Shown here: in pieces, positions 25,979 through 35,821 of the stretch
Numbering within the stretch: the stretch's first letter is position 1
Layout of the letters: each line of letters starts with the position of its first letter
Assembly: GCF_037042905.1 (NCBI RefSeq)
Contig: NC_087258.1
Coordinates: 12,637,501-12,701,500, forward strand
Length of the DNA stretch: 64,000 bases
DNA from: Lytechinus pictus
Taxonomy: Eukaryota > Echinodermata > Echinoidea > Temnopleuroida > Toxopneustidae
Reading direction: 5' to 3'
Program-made: the position numbers and the translations under genes
The notes under the pieces: generated by a model
What the model was told of the DNA's origin: nothing
Databases searched by the model: none
Seen by the model: only the letters and a program-made list of their open reading frames with translations

Positions 25979-27001
25979 GGAGATGGGGGATATTTGAATG
26001 CCAAGAAAGTTATATACGAGCAAGAATAGGAAAGGGAAGCACGCGCGCTACGCGCACAAAGATCTATCCCCGCATTGAAAACGTTAAACACAAAGAAGCA
26101 GCGATTTTACATTATGAGTGGAACGGGGCACCAATGGTCACCACCCAAAATAATGTATGTTTCGAGACTTGAAAGCCACTCTGATGTGAGTAAGAAAAAC
26201 AAGCGAGCCGAAAAAAATGCAAAACAATAAGGGAAAAAGGTGTAATTTTGCCAACAAAATCAACAATTATTAACCTGTCAAATATTTTGATGAGTCTTCC
26301 AAGTTCGGCATTTTGGAGCTTTGAAATTCCATTTCTTGCAATAATGATCTGCAAAATAGCAGATACAATAAAAACCTTGCAAATGACCTATAGGCATATG
26401 CAACGTGATTTTGGGGAAGAAAGCGACTCAATTAAATATAATAATATATCCTTTTACTATAATGAGAATAAATTAAAAAAAATCAAGCGTATCAGAAAAT
26501 GATTTTATTTGTAGTTAAGTATATTGGCCTCGATCGGAGGCCTGGGTAACCATGACTGTCCTGCAGATAATTCAAATCAAATCATTGTTAGAAAATAGAA
26601 TAGCTACAAATTTTTCGGGAGCAATTGTCAAGTTATCAAGGGTAGCAGGACATGAATAAATGGACTTAATTGTTGTAAATAATTATCCCGTGATCTCGAA
26701 TGGAAGCGGATCGCTGTACAAGGTTACAAAAGGTGCCGAATTTGAAGGCGTCGTTTGGACGGGAGAACCTTCATTATCTGTGTTAAAATTCATCCTCTGT
26801 GTGAACTTCAAACAAACCATGGAAAAAGAAGATCGGTTTTATCTCAAGATAACACCCGCATCAATCGGGGTGTAAGCTCAGACTTAGCATATTATCATGT
26901 TAGAATCCCTGTCTCTTTAGATTACAATTGTCATATATTGGTTTAAAGTACTTTGAAAAGGTGCAAACCAGTTGCATCACGATGTTTGTGCAAAAAAGTC
27001 G
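25979..27001. other. No gene recognised
   Basis: Intergenic sequence without identifiable features. Confidence 0.4.
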
Positions 27002-27458
27002 TTAAAGAAGAAGTTCACCCCGAAGAAAAGTTTGTTGTAAAAATAGCAAAAAAAATAATATAAAGTACAGGTAAGGTTTGAGGAAAATCCGTTAAAGATT
27101 AAGAAATTATTAGAATTTTAAGTTTTGGATTTGTGACGTCATAAACGAGCAGGTGCCCCATATGTTATATAATATACAATGCATTAATTTAATTTTTAAT
27201 GGTTCCTGATGACTTATTTCTGTTTTCTTTTCATGATCGCGTGTGAAATGATTATACAAAAGGTACAGTAAAAACGATTTTCAATTTTATGAGAAAATGA
27301 TAATTCATTGATTTTTTTAACCATTCGCTGCTGCTCGCACATGACGTCACAAATGGAAAAAAAAATTCTAATAACTTTTAATTCTTTGATGGATTTATCT
27401 AAAACCTTCGGTAAAATGTTTTACAATAAACTTTTTGTCAGGGTGAACTTTCCCTTAA
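27002..27458. mobile_element. TTAA-flanked palindromic MITE, family A, copy 2
   Basis: 457 bp. TTAAAGAAGAAGTTCACCCC begins it and AGGGTGAACTTTCCCTTAA ends it. It is an internally deleted relative of 491-1377, with TGACGTCA retained near 27136 and 27341. Confidence 0.8.
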
Positions 27459-27547
27459 AGGCCTGCCAAACATCTTTCATAAAGGTTCCATAAAGTACAT
27501 GAACAGCTTTGATGATTCAATGCTTTCTTTTTCATCCTTTATAAATG

Positions 27548-27835
27548 TTGAATGAATGAATGAATAAATAAATAAATAAATGAATGAATAAATAAATAAG
27601 TAAATAAATAAATAAATAAATGAATGAATGAATGAATAAATAAATGAATGAATGAATGAATAAATAGATAAATAAATATGTAAATAAATAAATAAATAAA
27701 TAAATGAATGAATAAATAATGAATAAATAAATTACCAAATAAACAAATAAATAAAAAAAAATAAAAATAAATAAATAAATTAATTAATTAATAAATGAAT
27801 AAAATGTGAATAAACAAATAAATAAATGAATAAGT
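27548..27835. repeat. (AAAT/AATG)n microsatellite
   Basis: About 290 bp of interspersed AATA, AATG and TTAA units, imperfect. It lies 90 bp from the family A element. Confidence 0.92.
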
Positions 27836-29190
27836 GTTTTTTATTGAAATATGATTTTACCATTCTAATTTTAAAAAAAAGTGTGTATGGACTTAAATAT
27901 GGCTTTACCGTGCTGTTGCTTATTCTTTATGATAAAATGTATGCCTTATTGAAGTTATTCCAAGATTCGATTCATCATGCCTACTGTTTGTAACGAAATA
28001 TAAAAGAAGCATATTCAAGCATATTGAACATGAAAAAAATCAATTTCATTTCGCCAATTTTTTTTTCTAATACAAATGTTATAAGAGAGAATGTTGACTT
28101 TAAAAGCAACAATTTATCCATTCTTTGTCTCCAGACAGTGAAAAACAGTCATATTTGTTTAGTAATGAATCACAATTCAACGCTTCGTGGATTGTCAGTC
28201 TCAACATGGGATATCGTGTCATATAACGAACAATTGACATGTTGAATAGTCTTGTCTTTATTGATATTACTCGTGAAATGATTGACATATTATACCAAGA
28301 GATTGCGATTGGGGGAAATGCAATTGAGACTCATGCTGTTCAGAACAATAGAGGAACAATGGGTTGTATCGGGGGAAAACGGGGATGGATAGCAATATAC
28401 AGTCATAAAGATGTATAGATAGAGAGAGTGAAAATGATATGGACAGAGATAGAGAGATGGAGAGGGAGAGATGGAAATAGAGAGATGGACTAAGAGGGGA
28501 AGAGAAAGAGAGGGAGAGAGAGAGAGAGGGGGGGGGGTGGAGTTCATTCTCAATTCTGTCGACCGTGGGAAGCTAATTTGTTTTCTTTCAAAATATGATT
28601 CTTTTTCCAAAAAGTCGTGCAAGAAAAAATGTGTATCTAAGTTATAAAATAAAAATATAACAACAAGGCAAACAAAATTGGAAATACAATTTATTTTTAT
28701 ATTTTCAATGAAACCTGTTTCTCATACAACTGTAAAATGTATAATATTTTGATTTTTTAACATTGTGTACCAGATTATATCCGATATTCGGATAAATCAT
28801 AATTAGTTATTGTATTGTAGCTGTGTCAATTATATTATAGCTGCAACGTGTTTGAAAATGTAAAATATTGACATATAGGCCTATTTTTTTACACTGATAC
28901 ACTGAACACAGGGGGCCGTGTCGGTCATATAAAAAGAAAAACTGAAATACCTATTGTTACCGACGACCATAAATAATATTTTGAGTAATCATGGCAATTT
29001 AACGTCGATTTTAAAATGATTATTAATGTCAGGATATTTTTTCGATAGACCTTTGTGAATAACATATGAAGAGAGGGTAGGAGACTAAAGGAGAGATAGA
29101 GAGAGGGGGGGGGGGAGAAAAAAGCAGAGTAGAAAATAAAAGAAAATCTCATGTATCGGTATTTGAATCGTTTTTTAGAATGTACTTTAC
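27836..29190. other. No gene recognised; polypurine patches
   Basis: GA-rich tract at 28405-28545 ending in a G run, another at 29071-29145. Remaining sequence is AT-rich. Confidence 0.4.
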
Positions 29191-29198
29191 TGGTCAGC

Positions 29199-29212
29199 GT
29201 TGCTATGACAAC
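29199..29212. promoter_or_regulatory. RFX X-box-like site
   Basis: GTTGCTATGACAAC fits the imperfect inverted-repeat X-box (GTNRCC N0-3 RGYAAC) with one good half-site. RFX sites are common at ciliary gene promoters. Confidence 0.35.
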
Positions 29213-29338
29213 AATAGCAAGCCTTTCAACAAAGAAATCTGCGAAAATACCTGCAGTTTGAGGATTAATTTTTAAATCAAAAGCTCCAGATCCACCCCTA
29301 TTCTTCAGCTTTACACACGCGTCCTAAACGAAAAATAA

Positions 29339-29414
29339 CCAATAGGATCGCCTGGCTAGGGGACTCACCAGCTCTGTCCAATCAAATTTGAGTTAGCGCG
29401 TGCTGTCAACCAAT
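29339..29414 (+). promoter_or_regulatory. Three CCAAT boxes in 76 bp
   Basis: CCAAT at 29339, 29378 and 29410, all on the plus strand, about 39 and 32 bp apart, in a CpG-richer segment (29310-29450). The arrangement resembles NF-Y promoters. No transcribed gene could be identified beside it. Confidence 0.4.
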
Positions 29415-29419
29415 CAGAG

Positions 29420-31414
29420 TTCGCTATTCATAGCGTCGGCACGCGCCAAGTTTGGATGAGAAAACAGGTGCAATGCACCTGTACAATGCATTCCGTAATA
29501 GTAATACCCAGTCTGTTAGTTGTGGTACAACAATGGTCTGACTCGCGTGGCTATGGGGCCCATGCAGGGTTGAAAGAAAACATCCTATCTTTACGATGGG
29601 GGTCCAGGAATTTAAGTCAAGAGAGGCCCATTTAAGGGGGCGCTTGTGTAAAATGCAAAAAGCGAAAAACGCAAAGAGAGGAAAGGAAAAAGAAACACAT
29701 GCAGAAACTTGACTCAAGCAATTTGTAATCTGGCAGATTTCGATTAAAAAAGACACATTCAATGCATTTCAAAATGGATATAATAATTATCAAATCATTC
29801 TGAGAAAAGAGGGGGAATAAAAGACAGAACAGATGAGATTGCAAAAGAAAGTAATTGGATGGAATACAAGAATTGAAGTGATGAGGGTCGGTAGGGTATA
29901 TGGTTGCAGGTAATAAGGGACGCTAGATAAAACGATAATAAAATAGATGTTTCTAATGCATTGTATAGTATATTCGAATTTCATGCACATTTTCTAAACA
30001 ATGATAGTTCTTAACAAACCAAAAGCTTGTCAGAGGCTTACCAGATATATCAACAAGTAATGTTATGTAAACTCCATTCCAAATATTGTAGTCTATTACT
30101 ACTTTCCCGAGAGGGAAACATCCGTTTGAAACAAAGTAAGGAAAACGGGCCTTTTGTGAGGTGAGGGGGTGAGGTGGCTAAAAAAGATATTGAAATTTAA
30201 AAATTTCAACTATTTCAACTGTAGTCCTAGGCCTATATAGAGTTAAACAACTGTTTTGGGAAAAAAATCTTAGTTTAGATACCCGTTGTATAACATCATT
30301 ATATATATATATATATTTATTAAAACTTAATTCACTTTTCTTAATCACCAGCTGCTTTGATTTCAGTCATTTCAGTATCCTAATCTCAAAATTTCAGAAC
30401 CACGCTGGATCATGAAAAAGTACCCTCAACTTGCATGCACGTTAAGCTGATTATTGTATAAGAGAATATATTAATAAAGAGCATAACAACGGAAAGAAAC
30501 GAGATATCTTGCTGAAGAATCGGGCAATTTGTAGTACACGTCCTACAGAATGGGTGAAAAGAGGGAATTTCATATTCGGACCACAATTCGATAATCTGAA
30601 TACACCCAGGCCACTTTGTGGTCAGTTATTAGGGCATGGCACTTTATTCTTCATTAGACAATGTAAACTTATCTCCTTTTCAGAGGCAGTGGTCACTTGA
30701 AAAACGGGAATTGTGTATTCGCTAAATATTTTCATTCTCAATATCATTTTTCATAATCATGCATCGAAAAAGGGCAACGGCAAATTGTTCTTACTTCCTT
30801 TCCAATATTAATTTCATAATCATGTACGTTAAAAAGGGTATTTGAAAGATGGAAAACGGTCAATGGCCCGAGGCAAGGGCGACCAAACGGACAACTGACC
30901 GATGGAGAAGCACGTGCAAACAACGGACTGGTACGCACGCGCGTGTTCTAGTACAAACACAAACCGCCTACTAGACTGCTTGACCGCCGCCGCCGCCGCT
31001 GCTCCGGCCAATCTGGCCAGTCCAGAGAGAAATGCCGCTAAGTTAAGCAAACACACCATAACGTGAGAACTAGCAGGTCCAGCTTAAATTGGACATGCCG
31101 ACTATTATCCATGACACAGTTTTCAGATGAGATTATTACACTTTTTTGTCTCAATGCGTCTGTCCGAGGTTATTTTGATGCATTTCTTTTAAATCTTCAA
31201 GAGCTGTGCAAACGTTTGAAACTGGCGAGGTCGCACGAATTCGTGTTTAGCCAGGTGCCTGCACTTCGGCCATTGGTCAGTTGGTCACACTCGGTCAAGC
31301 CAGACACATTCTCACATAAAAGTTCAATGTCATAATTATTTAAAACTATCACAAAAATAATAATACTATTCTGACAGGAATCGATTGAAAACTCGGAACC
31401 GTTTCAATAACTCA

Positions 31415-31446
<32 letters not shown>

Positions 31447-31540
31447 CGGCGGGGATGGGAATTGGCAGTTGCCATACAAATAAATATTGAAAACCTCATT
31501 TTTCACAAGTAACCCAATCGTTTTACTCAATTTGTTACCT
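29420..31540. other. No gene recognised; CpG-rich patch and small repeats
   Basis: (AT)n at about 30300-30318, CpG- and GCC-rich patch at 30829-31060 containing CACGTG (30911-30916) and a (GCC)n run, (AG)13 at 31421-31446. The patch may be a promoter-like element. Confidence 0.35.
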
Positions 31541-31777
31541 ACACTGCTAAAAATAATTTAACCAACGCTGTTTACTCTTTGGATCGCACAGTAGATGATT
31601 AAACATTTTAAACAAGACTGTTTAAAATCTTAAACAACAAAGTTCAAATTCAAATATTTAATTATCAATAATTTAAGCATGATTGTTTAAGGTTTGAAAC
31701 ACTTGTTTAAACTGTTTAAACAACTACTGTGCGATTCACATAGTAAACAGCGTTGTTTATATTATTCTTAACAGTGT
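31541..31777. mobile_element. Palindromic MITE, family K (ACACTG ends)
   Basis: 237 bp. ACACTGCTAAAAATAATTT and AACGCTGTTTAC at the left mirror GTAAACAGCGTTG and TTCTTAACAGTGT at the right. Inner arms share ATCGCACAGTAG / CTACTGTGCGAT. Confidence 0.82.
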
Positions 31778-33420
31778 ATGTTTTCGAAAGTTTTACATAG
31801 CCTACCCCCTTCACCTCCCCCTACTAAATTTTTGCGTAGGGCCTTGGTCCATGTCAAAACATAAACGAATTTCTAGTGATGGATAATTGACATGCGTGGC
31901 ATATTTTGTACCATCTACCTCGATGTTGTTGGATATAACTTTATACCGTTCAGGACCTTGGCGCTCTGGCACAGGTAGCGTAGAATGGGAGTGGTTTACC
32001 CGTGGTTTATTAGTAAACAATCAATTTAACTTTCACTCCCACTGAGAAACAACATGATAACAGGCAATTACACACGCATTTGCGATATTTTAACTCGAAC
32101 CACCCGTCGCTCACGAAAATACAATGTGTTTTGCCCTATTTCATTTTTTTTCTTGTCGAATTCGATAAGTATGCATACACGAAGTGACCAAAACATGAAT
32201 TTCGTTGTCAATCACAAGTGAGTGACCACTGTCATGCAGTTGGACGTGGGTTTTGTCAAACGAAATGCATGGATGCTTCGTACAATGTATGCACAAAAGA
32301 TCCCATGCACGCAGAACGCAAATTCAAAGTGATCTCTTATCAATAAAGTCTATATTACATTTGTTTTAATACACGAGAAGTCGAAAATGTCATTTTCTCA
32401 CAAATTTTTTTCTTTCTTATGCTCACCATTCTCTCTCAGAAAACTGATGAAATTATTATTTCCAGACAGTGATTTAAATGTGAGCTTTTAAGTTGAACCT
32501 GTACTGTCAAATATTTGTCACACAATTGGGAATCCATATAGTTCAAGCACAACTTTAAACAAGAGTTTAAAATCAAACCCAAATTTAGAATACTGGCCCG
32601 TGTGTTAGTATCATCGCCATGAACGAATAGTGAATTTTGACTCTTGACTCGTTAGCGAACTATTCCATGAAAGTAAAGTTAAAACCTGGAAAGGAGTGAT
32701 CCTATATTCCCCAAAATTGATTTAATCCCATAGAATATGACATTTCTTTTTCTATGAAAATCGGGATATTTAACTAATCAGTTGATGTCAGAATCTAGTC
32801 GGCCAATTGTTTGAAGATCTTTGGCAAGTTGGCTGCAGGTAAAATATTCAGCAATAAGCCTAGGATTAATATTTAAGTATTTGGTGCTGCTTTAACTTTC
32901 GACTACTTACAATTGTTTGATTGGAATTCTTATTTGTATCATTACCAATATTATGACAAGAAAACTGGTGTGCAAGAATCTTCACAGAGTATGGTTGTCG
33001 CTGGTGAGTCGGTTTCTGGTGGTGAAAAATGATTGCGCCCTCTCTTGTCAGCTCTCCAGCGAATGCATCTCGAGCTGAAAGACCCACCCCTTCCCCCCCC
33101 CCCATGCCATCGTTCTGAAAAGAGGTGAGAGACAGTCAGAAAGAGGGGGCAGAGAAAGAAAGGAAGGAAGACAGACGTGAGAATAAAGGAAGAGGGAGGG
33201 AGAGAGAGAGAAGGGTGGGGGTTGGGGAGAGAGAGAGACAGTGACAGACATGCGAGAAAAAAAAGAGAGAAGGATGAATATAATAGTATTCATCTAGTAA
33301 TAAAGAGAGGGTATGAGAAAAAAACATCCTTCTGGAAAATGCCCCACTCCCAGCATGGCATCTACCCCCTAATTCCCATCCCCCATTTTCCCGCCAACCT
33401 AAGAGGCAACAATACAAAGA
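31778..33420. other. No gene recognised; polypurine tract
   Basis: AG-rich region at 33120-33260. Otherwise AT-rich intergenic DNA. Confidence 0.4.
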
Positions 33421-33421
33421 C

Positions 33422-33545
33422 GAGCACCTCTCGCAGTTCCATCATTAGCACCAGGAAACAAAAAACAAGCACATTCCATCACTACTCACTAGCACCAGAA
33501 GAAATCAAGCATCTCTCACAGTTCCATCACTAGCACCAGAAGAAA
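33422..33545. repeat. Minisatellite, three degenerate units
   Basis: The core TTCCATCAYTAGCACCAG recurs three times with about 38-45 bp spacing, flanked by AGCAYCTCTCRCAG in two units. Confidence 0.6.
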
Positions 33546-33754
33546 CACTAAACATTCTAGCATTGCACCTTCAGGTGAAATTTACAAGTTTACACTCGAT
33601 CTTCCTTCCGATGAGCATGCAACGTTAATACGATTATCATCTCATATCATCAAATCAACCAATCGCCTACACATTATTCTTTGGTATTCTGTTACGTCAC
33701 CAATGTCATTGAGCAATTTTGTGTTTCTATCGCCCGTCTTAACCCCCCCCCCTT

Positions 33755-33970
33755 TAATTTCTTCACATTCCATGAGTACAGACGCACATTCATATCCCTC
33801 CAACACACGCATAATAATTACACCCCCATCGGGACCCCCATGCATGAGCACATTCATATTCCACGAACACACACGCACTCACAATATTTCTTGGACTCAC
33901 GCACATTCATACTCCATGAACACATACTCACATACATATTCCATGAAAATACACGCACATTTATACCACA
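33755..33970. repeat. Degenerate minisatellite ATTCATATTCCATGAACACA
   Basis: CACATTCATA-TCCATGAACACA-like units repeat about five times with variable spacing, interspersed with ACACACGCAC. No protein similarity in the open frames across it. Confidence 0.6.
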
Positions 33971-34620
33971 TCTAGGTAAGCACACCCTGAACATTGATTT
34001 CCATTAATTACAGTAAGTCTCTTCCAGTATCAGGTTTTTTGCATCAGTCATACGCATTCAACACAAACAAATCTCTCGAAAAACATAAATTTCAATGTGA
34101 ATGCAATAATATATATCATACATATTCGTTATGTTTTCTGTGTTTAATTCATTTCATGAAAAATATCTTATATTTCTATAATATACAAAAATACAAAACG
34201 AGTATCGCCTCGGCTACAACGAAACGCAGTAAAGTAAAAGACAAATGTAGTACTCACAAAACAAACTTCAGAAACAGCAAGTTTAACTAGAAAAATAAAG
34301 TGGAAAAAGTAAATACATAGGAATTTTGGTCCGTAGCTGTAACGAAAGGTAAAACCTTAAGTAAAACAAACTTCTTGCATAATATTTTCAGACAGGCACT
34401 TTCAAAAGCTTTTGGGAATAATTTGTCACTGCAAACACATCAGTTTTTTGAAGTATCAATAAATAAACATAATATTTATTGGGAGATACATTTAGTTATG
34501 ATAGCAAAGCAGATTATTCATCAAACTCGAAGTCACTGCAAAAAAAAATCATTTAAGCGTGGTTTGGTAATAGCGAAATGTCTCCTTTTTTAAGGGAGTT
34601 GGATTTGGAATGTATGTTTG
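33971..34620. other. No gene recognised; downstream of Hes
   Basis: AT-rich; part may be Hes 3' UTR if the proximal polyadenylation signals are not used. Confidence 0.35.
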
Positions 34621-34624
34621 ATTT

Positions 34625-34648
34625 TTTATTATAAAATTACCTTTTATT
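34625..34648 (-). terminator. Candidate Hes polyadenylation signals
   Basis: AATAAA on the minus strand at 34648-34643 and 34630-34625, about 240-265 bp downstream of the Hes stop codon. The downstream sequence is T-rich on the transcript strand only in places. The real cleavage site could be further away, since other AATAAA copies occur near 34450-34480. Confidence 0.35.
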
Positions 34649-34889
34649 TCAAATATGATAACAATTTCGGCGAACATTTTCAGTAAATAGCTAAATGTTA
34701 CTTTTTTGCATCACAACATGAAAACTGAATTTATAGTACTTTGTCATCAGGAATACATTTGTTTAAAGAAAAGACATGAATACACCGACACCCTTGGAAG
34801 AACTGAATACATTGGTCATCTGGAAGCTCGGTGATGAATACTTTTGAGAGAAATAAGGTCCTTTAAAAGTTTCTTTGGTGTCAATACTT

Positions 34890-35821
34890 TTATTCCCGAC
34901 GATGGCTCCATGGACGCCAGACTGGTTCCAGATCACCCGCTTGTTGTACATTCACTGTATGAAGGACGGTTTTAGGTGGAGTAAGGGGTTGGGGTACAGT
35001 CTGGACAGCGACTTTAGTTGGTCTTACAACCGGTGCTGGAGCAGGTGCTGGTAAGGCTACCAAGGTTGGTGTCTGGACGGCCGTGACCTGCTGTGGTGGC
35101 GTCAACTGCGTTTGTGGAGGGATGTGGACTTGGGCATATGCCTTTGGCGATTCCGCACAGACTGGTCCCATCGATGCTGGTGACATGGTCGGAGAGGCGA
35201 GTACTGGGGCACTCTGGGCGTAGACTGGAATGAAGTGACTGGGTAACTGTCCACCTGCGAGGGCTTGTGGAGGGAGTACTAGGGTGATCTCACCAGAGGG
35301 TAGAGATCCAGGAATACCAAGTGGGATACTCGACAGCACCTGAGTGTGTCCTGTAGGGACATTGTTCGTGTTGCATGGACTAACAGTCTCTACTCTGGAT
35401 TGAACACACTGCTGCTGAACTGCAGATGTCACTATGCCACTTGATGATGACAGCGCCGTAGAGGTGGCTGGTGAGATCTGAACTCTGATAGGTTGTGTGA
35501 CCTGGGATGTGTTGACGGCAGAGGACATGACTGGAGAAGCCGTTGCTTGGCTGGGGAAGCTGACCGTTGGTTGACCAGCGTGAAGTGGAGCGATAGGAGT
35601 CACAGACACCGGTGAAGTTGGTGGCGATGGTTGAGAAGCAGCAGAGGATGGTGTCGAGGCTGGAGGGTTGCAGGTATTGGCGAGGTGATTGATGAGCGAC
35701 AGTCGCATGTCGGGACCACCAATGTTCTCGATGTTGGTGAAGAATCGGGCAACCTCGTGGATGCATTCACTGTAGCCCTGACGAAATCGACTGACCATGT
35801 TTGGATCAGAAGAATGGGGAC
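34890..35821 (-). CDS. hes: Hes exon 4 (Orange domain, linker, WRPW)
   Basis: The acceptor TTTTCCTCCCAG precedes GTCCCC, completing a Gly codon with exon 3. The exon encodes the Orange domain, a roughly 240-residue linker rich in Pro, Ser, Thr, Gln and Val, and the motif VWRPW at 34922-34908. Then come Ser-His-Arg-Arg-Glu and TAA (34892-34890). The linker is longer than in vertebrate Hes1, which is about 280 aa in total. Confidence 0.95.

Noticed and set aside
30829..31059. 76-codon minus-strand frame starting with a signal-peptide-like segment
   Set aside because: The alanine run derives from a GCC repeat and no further exon or domain supports it.
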